31,902 nucleotides of DNA from a virus: positions 1 to 31,902 of the IMG/VR virus record IMGVR_UViG_3300009481_004094. One strand, given 5' to 3'. The notes under the pieces are model-generated. The model saw only the letters and a program-made list of their open reading frames with translations, did not search any database and was not told the DNA's origin. Positions 1-7,996 of the stretch are shown here, piece after piece. The stretch's first letter is position 1. Every line of letters starts with the position of its first letter. A program made the position numbers and the translations under genes.

Positions 1-19
1 CACTTGAGGTATAATCCAT
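1..19 (-). CDS. 5' end of a gene leaving the window (partial)
   Basis: An ATG at 19-17 opens a frame (M-D-Y-T-S-S...) that runs off the left edge. It is preceded by a clear AAGGAG Shine-Dalgarno at 30-25 and, about 48 bases upstream, by a TATAAATA late-promoter octamer. Six codons are too few to recognise the product. The promoter suggests a late gene, which is an inference. Confidence 0.6.
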
Positions 20-66
20 TAATTCTCCTTGTAGGGTTTTAATAGTAATATATTTATTCTTATCAA

Positions 67-74
67 TATTTATA
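67..74 (-). promoter_or_regulatory. T4-type late promoter TATAAATA
   Basis: The minus strand reads TATAAATA, the exact octamer recognised by the T4 gp55/gp33 late sigma system. It lies about 48 bases before the ATG of the gene at 19, overlapping the stop of the preceding gene. In such AT-rich DNA one octamer alone is weak evidence; its position just before a start codon is what supports it. Confidence 0.5.
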
Positions 75-663
75 ACTCTATAAATTCATCAATATTATGA
101 GTTTTGAATTGATTTGAACCGTTTAAACTTAAAAAATCAGTAATTTCGAAAGATTTTTCGTCTTTATTCAATGCAAATAAGAAATAATCCATATTCTTAT
201 ATTTCCAATCATTTTCACGTATATGTTGTAAATGTCCCCTTCTTCCTTCGTCTGAATCATATGTTTTACACTCTATAATAGAAAGAGTTGGAACATGAAA
301 TATATCATAGTACATGTATTCCCATTCTGTAACATTTTTTTCTTCATAATATGTTTCCCATGCACCATTATTTTTTCTCATCATTTCTTTTGATATTTTT
401 CTTTCTTTAGTCTTCAATAAGAATTCCCATGGCTTCATTTCCTCAAAATACTTCTTACAATTTATCATATTGATGGGTTTAAAATCGGGAAGTTGTTTAC
501 AAATAGATCGTTCAATTAATTCACCATCATAAATCTGTTGAGCATGTTGTAAAATTGTATGTATGTGAGGATTTCTGGGTTTTGGATACATGTATTGTGC
601 TTTTGCTAAAGCATCCTCAAATGCATACCCATTTGGATCATTATTATCTTTTTGTATTATCAT
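70..663 (-). CDS. Hypothetical protein, possible nuclease-like fold
   Basis: A 197-residue protein I do not recognise. I chose the ATG at 663 (M-I-I-Q-K-D-N). A TTG at 714 would overlap the phosphate permease stop by 4 bases, but it would put a GC-rich hairpin (681-698) inside the start of the coding region. There is no membrane segment or signal peptide. In the C-terminal half, an Asp (YYDIFH) is followed after a short gap by 'LSIIECKTY', an E-x-K in a predicted strand. This faintly resembles the PD-(D/E)xK nuclease core, but one short motif is not proof. It is the last gene of the transcription unit headed by the PiT-like permease. The gene is probably real; its function is unknown. Confidence 0.7.
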   Translation of the reverse strand: MIIQKDNNDPNGYAFEDALAKAQYMYPKPRNPHIHTILQHAQQIYDGELIERSICKQLPDFKPINMINCKKYFEEMKPWEFLLKTKERKISKEMMRKNNGAWETYYEEKNVTEWEYMYYDIFHVPTLSIIECKTYDSDEGRRGHLQHIRENDWKYKNMDYFLFALNKDEKSFEITDFLSLNGSNQFKTHNIDEFIEL

Positions 664-680
664 AATAAAAAATGGGAAGT

Positions 681-698
681 GGAGTGCCAAAGCACTCC
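681..698 (-). terminator. Intercistronic hairpin after the phosphate permease
   Basis: A perfect 7-bp stem GGAGTGC/GCACTCC with a TTTG loop lies 12 bases past the permease stop. The T-run (ATTTTTTATT) comes about 8 bases after the stem rather than directly, so it is a poor intrinsic terminator. It may be an attenuator or a transcript-stabilising hairpin. Confidence 0.35.
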
Positions 699-710
699 GA
701 TTATTTTTAA

Positions 711-1676
711 TCAATTGGTTTTCAAACCATCGAATGCAAATCCATGAATTAATAGTACAATGACAACTGACAAAGAAAGACCTATAATCATCTTGAAGAA
801 ATCTTTTCCTATCAATGGAAAAACAGTTTTAAATGTATGCTCACCAGTTATCGTTGCAAATGCAAGTTCTCTACCTGCAAGCAAACCAACAAACACCCAA
901 GTTGTACTCATTGGAATATCATTATATCCTTTGAAGTACCACAATATCAAACTATAAATCAAGTCAACTAATGTTGCAGACCTGACATATTTTGTGTTTG
1001 TCTTACTCAATACAACTTCTTGTATTCTACCACCTTTCTCATGGAACATATAACCTAGACCTGCGACAAATATAATGCTAATGATAATCATTACATTAAC
1101 AGGAACTTGTCTAGGTAGATATACTGCTATGTTTGCCATGTCATGCGACAACCAAGTGAACCATAACCAACCTGTTGTACACCATTGTGCCACTCTCCAA
1201 TACTTGTCATGCGACTCTGGAATATCTTTCTTTGACTCCCAAAACCTTGCAACAAGCAACCATATGAGATAAGCGGCCGAAGCGGCAACAATATATCCTA
1301 ATGCTGATTTGGTAAGAACCTTTTCTAGAACTACTGTACTAGCAAATGCAGATAGAACTAAAAATGTTGTGCTGACGGGAACACCGAATCTTGTGAGGGC
1401 TACAAGAATGAGTGGTGCTATGGCATGATACCATTCTATGGGGATGTATGGGATTTTGTTTAATCTGCCATACGATATATCACCTGCGTTGATAGACCAA
1501 CCATACCAAATTGTGAATAGCAAAACAAAACTAGCGGCGGCCCACATGTAATACCACTTGAACCGTGCTTGATTTGATGCCATCCATGTACCAAGGGTCT
1601 GGACTGAATCATTAGCTATAACTGAATAACTCGCTAGAGAAAATCCAACTATAGTATACAATGTTACTAAATCCAC
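711..1676 (-). CDS. PiT/PHO4-like phosphate permease
   Basis: A 321-residue, very hydrophobic protein with about 8-10 membrane segments. The two-fold repeat of the inorganic phosphate transporter (PiT, PF01384) family is visible: 'IANDSVQTLGT' at 20-30 pairs with 'SHDMANIAV' at 177-185 (the ND..N signatures), and 'PVSTT' at 100-104 pairs with 'PMSTT' at 255-259. Known members import phosphate with H+ or Na+. It is short and divergent for the family, so the substrate is not certain. The start is GTG at 1676 with AAGGAG just upstream; its first codons overlap the end of a 23-codon ORF. A late-promoter octamer lies about 70 bases upstream. Phosphate uptake during infection would fit other marine phage phosphate genes such as pstS. 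Confidence 0.65.
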   Translation of the reverse strand: MDLVTLYTIVGFSLASYSVIANDSVQTLGTWMASNQARFKWYYMWAAASFVLLFTIWYGWSINAGDISYGRLNKIPYIPIEWYHAIAPLILVALTRFGVPVSTTFLVLSAFASTVVLEKVLTKSALGYIVAASAAYLIWLLVARFWESKKDIPESHDKYWRVAQWCTTGWLWFTWLSHDMANIAVYLPRQVPVNVMIIISIIFVAGLGYMFHEKGGRIQEVVLSKTNTKYVRSATLVDLIYSLILWYFKGYNDIPMSTTWVFVGLLAGRELAFATITGEHTFKTVFPLIGKDFFKMIIGLSLSVVIVLLIHGFAFDGLKTN

Positions 1677-1738
1677 ATATCTCCTTTTTTATATTTCCAT
1701 TTATCGTAAAGTGTTCTGTGTTCCTTTTGCATATCCAT
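1667..1738 (-). CDS. Possible 23-residue leader ORF of the permease
   Basis: An ATG at 1738 opens a 23-codon frame (M-D-M-Q-K-E-H-R...) that ends at a TAG overlapping the first codons of the permease. The permease Shine-Dalgarno lies inside it, so translation could be coupled. It has no strong ribosome-binding site of its own and its composition is not distinctive. It may be chance. Confidence 0.25.
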   Translation of the reverse strand: MDMQKEHRTLYDKWKYKKGDMWI

Positions 1739-1744
1739 CCAAAA

Positions 1745-1752
1745 TATTTATA
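1745..1752 (-). promoter_or_regulatory. T4-type late promoter TATAAATA
   Basis: An exact TATAAATA octamer on the minus strand in the 114-base gap between guaC and the permease, about 70 bases before the permease start. The same gap contains TATTGTTAGAATATT at 1757-1771, which recurs inverted at 11814-11828 in the leader of another phage gene. Confidence 0.5.
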
Positions 1753-1790
1753 TTTCTATTGTTAGAATATTGTTAAGATATGATTAGAGT

Positions 1791-2774
1791 TCAATTAAAT
1801 ACCGTATTTAACTGTCGATTAACCTTAACAAATGTAGTACATTTGGGCAAGTCTTTAATTGATTTTGCACCAGCATATGTACATGAACTTCGTAATCCTC
1901 CTAAGATTTCTTGTACTGTATCTGCTACATTACCTCTGTAATCTATCATAACTGCTTTTCCTTCTGATGCTCTATGAGATTTTTTTCCACCATGATGTTT
2001 TATTTGTGCTTCAGTTGAAGACATTCCATAAAATATCATTTTGTCATCTTCTATTTCTCCTTCGCATTCTTTGTGCCCTGCTAACATACCACCAAGCATT
2101 ACAAAATCTGCACCACCTCCAAAACTTTTTGCAATATCTCCTACAACTGTGCATCCTCCGTCTGTAATTATGTGTCCTCCTAGACCATGGGCCGCATCTC
2201 CACATTCCATTGTAGCACTTAATTGTGGATATCCAACGCCTGTCATTTTGCGAGTTGTACACACCGATCCAGGACCTATTCCTATTTTTACGATATCGGC
2301 TCCTGCTAAAAGTATTTGTTCTGTTGCTTCTGGTGTACATACATTTCCTGCTATAATTATTCTATCTTTAGTTGCGGCATGTCTTCTCATTAATGCAACA
2401 TAATCATTAAAACGTTCTGTATATCCATTTGCTACATCAAGACAAATCCACATTGAATCATCAGTTAATTCATCTAAATTTTGATCTAGACCGATTGTTT
2501 TTATTATATTATTGTTCCATCCCCATTCTGTAGACTCAACAAACTTACACAATGCTGTAAGCATGGGAAATTCCATAAGAACATGAGCCATAGCAATAGT
2601 TCCCGTATGATCCATATTGGATGCAATTATAGGAATTCCTGTCCATCGATGGTGTGAATGTTTGAACTTAAATGTTCTTTCTAGATTTGCTTTTTTACGT
2701 GAAACTAGGGTGGATCTTTTAGGCTTGATTAAAACATCATCAAAATCAAGTTTTATATCATCTTGTATTCTCAT
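1791..2774 (-). CDS. guaC: GMP reductase
   Basis: A 327-residue TIM-barrel enzyme of the IMPDH/GMP reductase family. It converts GMP + NADPH to IMP + NH3, returning guanine nucleotides to the purine branch point. It resembles bacterial GuaC along its full length: the N-terminus 'MRIQDDIKLDFDDVLIKPKR', the catalytic loop 'IGPGSVCTTR' (166-175, nucleophile C172), 'DGGCTVVGDIAKSFGGGADF' (205-224) and 'YGMSS' (249-253). The CBS domains of most IMP dehydrogenases are absent, and the active-site flap matches GuaC. Its ATG overlaps the stop of the preceding gene by four bases (ATGA), so the two are probably translationally coupled. With the Gpt-like phosphoribosyltransferase at 11882-12331 it suggests a phage purine-salvage function. 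Confidence 0.93.
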   Translation of the reverse strand: MRIQDDIKLDFDDVLIKPKRSTLVSRKKANLERTFKFKHSHHRWTGIPIIASNMDHTGTIAMAHVLMEFPMLTALCKFVESTEWGWNNNIIKTIGLDQNLDELTDDSMWICLDVANGYTERFNDYVALMRRHAATKDRIIIAGNVCTPEATEQILLAGADIVKIGIGPGSVCTTRKMTGVGYPQLSATMECGDAAHGLGGHIITDGGCTVVGDIAKSFGGGADFVMLGGMLAGHKECEGEIEDDKMIFYGMSSTEAQIKHHGGKKSHRASEGKAVMIDYRGNVADTVQEILGGLRSSCTYAGAKSIKDLPKCTTFVKVNRQLNTVFN

Positions 2775-3283
2775 ATCTCATCTTTAATTATTACAATTCC
2801 AGGATAATTCTTATTTTTTAATACTAACACATATTTTAACATATCTAGCACTTCATGGCAAGCTATTTCTGGACTAAATTTACAAATAATAGTCATATTT
2901 TTTAACTGTAACAGTTGTTTAAAATCTGTAAATAGCTTATTCACATCCATTGTTAGAGGAAAAATATCAAATTGAACTTCTTTAAAATGTTTAAATTCTT
3001 CAGAAACAAATAAATCTTCTGACTCATTAAATTTCAATGTCGTTTCATTTTTTGATTCAATGAGATCAAATAATTCAATTAACTTTTCTTTGTTTTTACT
3101 TGTTGCAACAATAGACTTTGATTTTCTAGGAAAATTATAAATGTCAATTACTGTTGATGGTATTTCTGTATTAAAAGTTGATGTTGCTAAAACTTTTTCA
3201 TCAGCCGTAGCGGCTGTGTGTGATGTTGTTGTAGTTTGATCTTTCCATTGTTCACTAATACTTTTATTAAAATCTATTATCAT
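2771..3283 (-). CDS. Hypothetical protein
   Basis: A 170-residue soluble protein I do not recognise. The N-terminal 45 residues are Thr/Ser-rich and probably disordered. The rest alternates Lys/Glu-rich helices with hydrophobic strands, ending in 'VIIKDEI'. It sits between the 301-residue protein and guaC with only short spacings (7 bases upstream, a 4-base overlap downstream), so it is part of a tight operon. No catalytic motif is visible. Confidence 0.7.
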   Translation of the reverse strand: MIIDFNKSISEQWKDQTTTTSHTAATADEKVLATSTFNTEIPSTVIDIYNFPRKSKSIVATSKNKEKLIELFDLIESKNETTLKFNESEDLFVSEEFKHFKEVQFDIFPLTMDVNKLFTDFKQLLQLKNMTIICKFSPEIACHEVLDMLKYVLVLKNKNYPGIVIIKDEI

Positions 3284-3290
3284 TATATTT

Positions 3291-4196
3291 TCATTTTCTT
3301 TTTTTAAGATCCTTTTTTACTTTTTGTGCAATATACTTTGTTAAATCACCAGTATCATCCCAGCCCTTAAATGGAAATCCATCTATATCATCATCTTCTT
3401 CAAAATCTGGTGCAAATTCTGGTCCTACATGAATCTTTATAATCTTAATATTATTAACTACTAATTCATCCCATTCTTCATAGTCTCCACTATCTGGATC
3501 TGGCCTCATATGCCTATCTCCAACATAATTAGTAAAGACAAAGTGTAACTCTTTTCCATGTTTTCGTATAACTTGCTCTATACCATCAAAATAATCTTTG
3601 ATAATATCATACAATATTCTTTTTTCATTCTTATATTCTTTACCAAGAGCAATCCAAGATTTCTTAACATCTGGCATAAATTTTGGATCATCTGCATATT
3701 GCATAATAAGTTCTATCAAGAATTCATTCAGATCATCTTCCATTCTTTTAAGATATTTTTTCTGTCCCATTTGAGAAAAAATTGTATTCCAAGTAATCCA
3801 TCTTGTTCCCCCCTTATCGGGCATACTTGAAATATCATCTGGTGCCGCAACGAGAACATCTGCATCTAATTCAACAACATAACCCCCATCTGTTCTGATA
3901 CCATCTTCAATAGTCCATCTTGCAATATTATAAAATGCAGAAATTGATTTCTTTCTTCCTTGCAATCTTGCTAAATTTTCGACTCCCATATAATCAGTTA
4001 CATGAAATACTCTTGAACGGGTGGGTTTTGGCCAAAGTCTTGAAAAAATAGAGGGAGATAGGGGAATTGGTAAATCGTTTATGCCCGAGTTACGTAAATC
4101 AAATAACATGGTAGACAGACCTTCTGTCCATGCGGGCTTATTGGGTTTTTTCCACTCTTGAAAGCGTTCTGTTAGATATCCTTTAAATGTTCTCAT
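3291..4196 (-). CDS. Hypothetical protein with virion-type N-terminus
   Basis: 301 residues. It begins 'MRTFKGYLTERFQEW', the F-K-x-Y-L-x-E opening found on many T4-like marine phage proteins thought to be packaged or processed in the head; that role is an inference. A segment near residues 60-130 ('SRVFHVTDY' ... 'SISAFYNI' ... 'GGYVVELDADV') loosely recalls the strand-loop order of ADP-ribosyltransferase folds, but I cannot confirm the catalytic triad. The C-terminal third is acidic ('DFEEDDDIDGF') and ends in a Lys/Arg tail. It is followed two bases after the previous gene's stop in the same operon. Confident as a gene, not in function. Confidence 0.72.
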   Translation of the reverse strand: MRTFKGYLTERFQEWKKPNKPAWTEGLSTMLFDLRNSGINDLPIPLSPSIFSRLWPKPTRSRVFHVTDYMGVENLARLQGRKKSISAFYNIARWTIEDGIRTDGGYVVELDADVLVAAPDDISSMPDKGGTRWITWNTIFSQMGQKKYLKRMEDDLNEFLIELIMQYADDPKFMPDVKKSWIALGKEYKNEKRILYDIIKDYFDGIEQVIRKHGKELHFVFTNYVGDRHMRPDPDSGDYEEWDELVVNNIKIIKIHVGPEFAPDFEEDDDIDGFPFKGWDDTGDLTKYIAQKVKKDLKKRK

Positions 4197-4197
4197 A

Positions 4198-4551
4198 TTA
4201 GTATTTAGTTTTTATATTAGTGATAACAATTTCTTTACTTTCTTCTACTATACCAAAATCAATTTCCATAGTAGTTTTTAATAAATCAAAACAAGGCATC
4301 ACTAATGAATTTTTAATATAATATAAAGTCAAAGAATCTACTACAGGTCTTATAGCTTTCAAAGGAAGAGTTGGAGGAATCAAACTCGTTTTATGTTTAG
4401 GGACCTTTGAAGAATAAAGTAACCAAGAATCATCTTGAAATTCTATTAATGGATCTATATGTTCTTCATCTTGAATAACAAGTGTATGTTTATAAAAATA
4501 TTCAATCAATGAAGATTTATGTATAATACATCTAATATTTAAATCTTGCAT
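4198..4551 (-). CDS. Hypothetical protein
   Basis: A 117-residue soluble protein with no motif I recognise. It has a slightly hydrophobic, strand-rich composition with two cysteines (C8 and C88). It starts at an ATG 3 bases after the stop of the Lys-tailed protein and ends one base before the start of the 301-residue gene, which supports its reality in a compact phage operon. Confidence 0.65.
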   Translation of the reverse strand: MQDLNIRCIIHKSSLIEYFYKHTLVIQDEEHIDPLIEFQDDSWLLYSSKVPKHKTSLIPPTLPLKAIRPVVDSLTLYYIKNSLVMPCFDLLKTTMEIDFGIVEESKEIVITNIKTKY

Positions 4552-4554
4552 TCT

Positions 4555-5637
4555 TCATTTTTTCTTCTTTTTCTTTTTCGTACTAAATGCTTTTGTTATT
4601 TTTTTTGTTGTTTTCTTTGTTGTCTTTTTCGCCTTTTTAGCCGTATTCTCCGCGGCTTTTTTAGCTTCTTCAGCTTTCTTTGCGGCCGCTCTTTCTGCGG
4701 CCTCTTTTGCTTGTCTAGCTTTTTCCGCCGCTTGTCTAGCTTTTTCTTCTGCTTCTGCTTTTGCTTTTCGTGCCTTCTCTTCGGCGTATTCTTTATCTTT
4801 CAGAATTTTCTCTTGAGCGGCTTTTGCTACTTCTTTAGCATGTTCTTCTGCTAATCTTTTTGCTTCAGCAACTTCTTTATCATGTGCTAAAGCCGCTTTT
4901 TTTGCTTCATCCGCCAGTTTTTGTGCTTCTTGGGCCGCATCTTTTGCTTCTCTCAATGCTTCTTTAGTATCAATATCTACTTCTAAATCAAGATCCACAC
5001 CAGCAAGTAACGCAATATGTCCATCAACTCCCATACTAATCGTTCCCTCATCAAAAGTTGCGCCTCCACCGACTTCTGCACCAGCTTGCACTCCAATACT
5101 TACTCCTGCACTTCCAGTTGCTTCTGCCGCACCAACTTGAACAGATGATTCTGATTCTACACCAACACTTGCACCAACTTCTGCTCCTGCATGTCCTTCT
5201 ACTCCATGAAGTCCAGCAGTTGCTTCTGCTTCTGCTCCTACATGTGCTTCTGCAGTTGCTCCTACTGAAGTTTCTGCTCCTACATCAATACCTGTATCAC
5301 CTATTGTAGTATCTGATCCTGCACTTGCTTCCACACTGGCTTCTACACTTGCACCAACTTCTGCTCCTGCACTCACATCTGTATCTGTAATTTCTGCACC
5401 TGCCGTTGCATGTGCTTCTGCTTCTACTGATGCCTCTGCTTCTAAATCAACTCCACCTACTGTAGTACCTGCATGTGCTTCTGCACTTGCGCCAACTTCT
5501 GCTTCTGCACTTACACTAGAATCGGTTACTTCTACACCTGCTTCTGCATGGGCTTCTGCACTTGCGCCAACATCTTCATTTCCAACACTTGTTTCTTTTG
5601 ATACATCTACACCTGTTGCCACATCTCCACTTTTCAT
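4555..5637 (-). CDS. Low-complexity Ala/Glu/Gly/Val + Lys-rich protein
   Basis: A 360-residue protein; the ATG at 5637 is chosen because an AAGGAG lies just before it, whereas the in-frame codon at 5685 lies inside the isocitrate lyase gene. Residues ~1-210 consist of imperfect repeats around 'AEVGASAEAHA' and 'EVTDTDVSAGAEV', which would favour extended beta or disordered structure. Residues ~225-320 form a long Ala/Lys/Glu heptad-like helix resembling the TolA stalk. The C-terminus is histone H1-like ('KKTTKKTTKK') and ends in seven lysines. The highly basic tail could bind DNA, RNA or a membrane. No family is recognised. It follows isocitrate lyase by 10 bases, so it is the next gene of that transcription unit. 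Confidence 0.8.
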   Translation of the reverse strand: MKSGDVATGVDVSKETSVGNEDVGASAEAHAEAGVEVTDSSVSAEAEVGASAEAHAGTTVGGVDLEAEASVEAEAHATAGAEITDTDVSAGAEVGASVEASVEASAGSDTTIGDTGIDVGAETSVGATAEAHVGAEAEATAGLHGVEGHAGAEVGASVGVESESSVQVGAAEATGSAGVSIGVQAGAEVGGGATFDEGTISMGVDGHIALLAGVDLDLEVDIDTKEALREAKDAAQEAQKLADEAKKAALAHDKEVAEAKRLAEEHAKEVAKAAQEKILKDKEYAEEKARKAKAEAEEKARQAAEKARQAKEAAERAAAKKAEEAKKAAENTAKKAKKTTKKTTKKITKAFSTKKKKKKK

Positions 5638-5647
5638 TTTACTCCTT

Positions 5648-6925
5648 CTAAAATTGCTCTTGTTCAGTTGATCCTTCAACTGCACTCAAAGTATTGCTAT
5701 TTGTACAAATTTGCCCAACTGCATCAAAATAACCCGCCCCAACTTCACGTTGATGCTTTACTGCAGTAAAACCCTTATCCTGTGCTTCAAATTCTTTTTG
5801 TTGTAAGTCTACAAATCCAGTCATTCCTGTTTTTTTATATTTTCTTGCTAAATCAAACATACTATAATTTAAACTATGAAAACCAGCAAGAGTTATAAAC
5901 TGATATTTACATCCCAATTCACCCAAATTATCTTGAAAATCACGTATTTCTGTATCATTTAATTTTGCTTTCCAATTAAATGATGGAGAACAATTATATG
6001 CAAACATTTTTTCAGGAAACTCTTTACGAATCTCTTGTATAAATTCTTTACATTCTCCCAGGTCTGGTAAAGATGTTTCCATCCAAATTAAATCACAATA
6101 TGGTGCATATGCAAGTCCTCTAGAAACTGCTTGTTCCATTCCTGCTTTTACTCTAAAAAGACCTTCTTCAGTTCTATCTTCTTTCGGTGGAAGCATGTGG
6201 TTCCACTGTTTTTTTTCAATAAATTTATGATCATAAGGATCAGAATCAGAAGACAATAATGCTCCTGCTAATGAATCTGTTCTTGCAATTATTACTGTAT
6301 CAACGCCCATTATGTCTGCCGCAAATCTTGCTGAAATAAGTTTAGAAATCATTTCCCGAGTAGGTACTAAAACTTTTCCTCCCATATGTCCACATTTTTT
6401 AGCAGAAGATAATTGATCTTCTAAATGTACACCTGCGGCACCTGCTTCAATCATGTCTTTCATTAATTCATGTGTATTAAGTACTCCACCAAATCCCGAT
6501 TCCATATCAGCAACAATAGGAAGAAAATAATCTATATCTCCTGTTCCTTCCATTGTTTGAATTTGATCTGCACGAATAAATGTATTATTGATTTTTTTAA
6601 TTACTGTGGGTACACTACTTGTTGCATATAGTGATTGATCTGGATACATTTCTAAACTATCATTTGCATCTCCTGCTACTTGCCAACCACTGAGATAAAC
6701 AGATTTTAATCCTGCTTTTGCTTGTTGCAATGCTTGATTTCCTGTTAATGCTCCTAATGCATTTACATAATTTCGATTTTTAGAATGTAGTCTGTTCCAT
6801 AATTTATCTGCTCCTGTTTTTGCTAGAGTATATTCTATTTTGAGAGACCCCCCTAACCGGTCTACATCTTCTTCTGTATAAGGACGTGTTATATTGTCCC
6901 ATCGATTCTTTTTGAATCCGATCAT
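5648..6925 (-). CDS. aceA: Isocitrate lyase
   Basis: A 425-residue, apparently intact isocitrate lyase (E. coli AceA is 434). It cleaves isocitrate to glyoxylate + succinate, the first step of the glyoxylate shunt. Visible signatures are '[14 protein letters not shown]' (75-88), 'MYPDQSLY' (93-100), '[14 protein letters not shown]' (134-147), the catalytic loop '[13 protein letters not shown]' (176-188, with C178 and H180), '[10 protein letters not shown]', 'ITLAGFHS' and the conserved C-terminus 'GSTEQEQF'. The start ATG at 6925 follows an AGGAGGGTG that overlaps the ASST stop; the spacing is longer than usual. No malate synthase is in the window, so glyoxylate would have to be used by the host enzyme. 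This gene is highly unusual for a phage. Confidence 0.95.
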   Translation of the reverse strand: MIGFKKNRWDNITRPYTEEDVDRLGGSLKIEYTLAKTGADKLWNRLHSKNRNYVNALGALTGNQALQQAKAGLKSVYLSGWQVAGDANDSLEMYPDQSLYATSSVPTVIKKINNTFIRADQIQTMEGTGDIDYFLPIVADMESGFGGVLNTHELMKDMIEAGAAGVHLEDQLSSAKKCGHMGGKVLVPTREMISKLISARFAADIMGVDTVIIARTDSLAGALLSSDSDPYDHKFIEKKQWNHMLPPKEDRTEEGLFRVKAGMEQAVSRGLAYAPYCDLIWMETSLPDLGECKEFIQEIRKEFPEKMFAYNCSPSFNWKAKLNDTEIRDFQDNLGELGCKYQFITLAGFHSLNYSMFDLARKYKKTGMTGFVDLQQKEFEAQDKGFTAVKHQREVGAGYFDAVGQICTNSNTLSAVEGSTEQEQF

Positions 6926-6940
6926 TTTTTATTCACCCTC

Positions 6941-7996
6941 CTAGAGAATATTCGTTATCGTATTTGATTCGTAACGATGTGCTTTAAAACAACTATTATG
7001 TGATCCTGTTATATAGTTATTTAGTGGTGAGGGGTATTCTGCGAATTCTGGTATAACATATTCCCACATTAATTCGCCTTCTGAAGTTACTTCGAATATT
7101 CTTCCAAATGCACTTTCACAAATAGAATAACTTCCATTCCAAAGTTTTTGAACACTTCCCATATACGGAGAAAAAAATGCAGAAGGCATCGGGTCTTTAT
7201 ATTCCCATACAAGTTCTTTTGATACTGTATCATACTCTACAATACGAGAATGATGAATTGAACTAGGACGAATATTTCCATTATCAAAACACAATAAATT
7301 TCCCTGTTCTGTTATTGATGGATCATGCTGTTGTGCTACAAAAGGATACTTCAATTCCCAAATTACTTCTTTTGTATTTTTATTTACTGCAATAATACCC
7401 GATGTTGTTCGTAAACTCAAATAAAGTAGAAACCCATCTTGATAAACACCATTAATCATTGGCCAATGATCATCATTAAAACATTCATGTATAGACCACT
7501 CTTTTCTAGTAAGATGTTCCCATGCTCTCCATTCCCAAACTACTTCACCTTTTGGATTTACTTCTTTTACAATATCTGATTGTTTACCATTCCATTCAGC
7601 CGCAACTGTATAGATTAAATTTCCATTTGGCAACCATTGAGCATCATGGTGATGATAGATATCTTCATGTTCCCATACAATATCTCCGTTTGGTGCAACT
7701 TCCATGAAATGTCCACCATGCCAAATATCCCATGATGGATAAAGATTTGCTGACTTTGCATGACTACCATTGTAACCAAGATTTCCAGATTTACGACCTT
7801 GTACATAATCTAGTATTACTGCATCTCGACCGGGTCTTACTGGAAGTTTCCATTCGTGAACAGTATCGCCATCAATAGCAATTAATTTTACTAAACCATT
7901 ACCAGTTTGTGGTGCATACAAAGTATAACATCCAGAAGACCAATCCATATCCCAATAAATTAATCCCGTTTTTCTGCGTTCTATTGTTGATTTCAT
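6941..7996 (-). CDS. Arylsulfotransferase (ASST)-family beta-propeller protein
   Basis: 351 residues with repeated W-E-[YWH] blades ('GDIVWEHED', 'GEVVWEWRAW', 'ELVWEYKDP', 'GELMWEYVIP'), a pattern typical of PQQ-like and ASST propellers. The motif 'HHHDAQWLPNGNLIYT' (115-130) and later histidines ('QQHDP', 'IHHSR', 'GSHNS') match the family in which a His forms the sulfo-enzyme intermediate. Unlike periplasmic AssT it has no signal peptide, so it is probably cytoplasmic. Its start overlaps the ABC permease stop by four bases, tying it to the importer. The substrate is unknown, and many ASST-like proteins may not be sulfotransferases. Confidence 0.75.
   Translation of the reverse strand: MKSTIERRKTGLIYWDMDWSSGCYTLYAPQTGNGLVKLIAIDGDTVHEWKLPVRPGRDAVILDYVQGRKSGNLGYNGSHAKSANLYPSWDIWHGGHFMEVAPNGDIVWEHEDIYHHHDAQWLPNGNLIYTVAAEWNGKQSDIVKEVNPKGEVVWEWRAWEHLTRKEWSIHECFNDDHWPMINGVYQDGFLLYLSLRTTSGIIAVNKNTKEVIWELKYPFVAQQHDPSITEQGNLLCFDNGNIRPSSIHHSRIVEYDTVSKELVWEYKDPMPSAFFSPYMGSVQKLWNGSYSICESAFGRIFEVTSEGELMWEYVIPEFAEYPSPLNNYITGSHNSCFKAHRYESNTITNIL

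Noticed and set aside
70-663. Firm PD-(D/E)xK nuclease call
   Set aside because: Only one E-x-K strand and a nearby Asp are seen; no second supporting motif, so it is left as hypothetical.
2041-2403. Plus-strand and second minus-strand ORFs across guaC
   Set aside because: The GuaC frame is fully conserved over this stretch; the others are shadows.
4546-4854. Plus-strand Phe/Cys-rich ORF
   Set aside because: It is the mirror of the Lys/Ala-rich 3' end of the minus-strand low-complexity gene and has no ribosome site.
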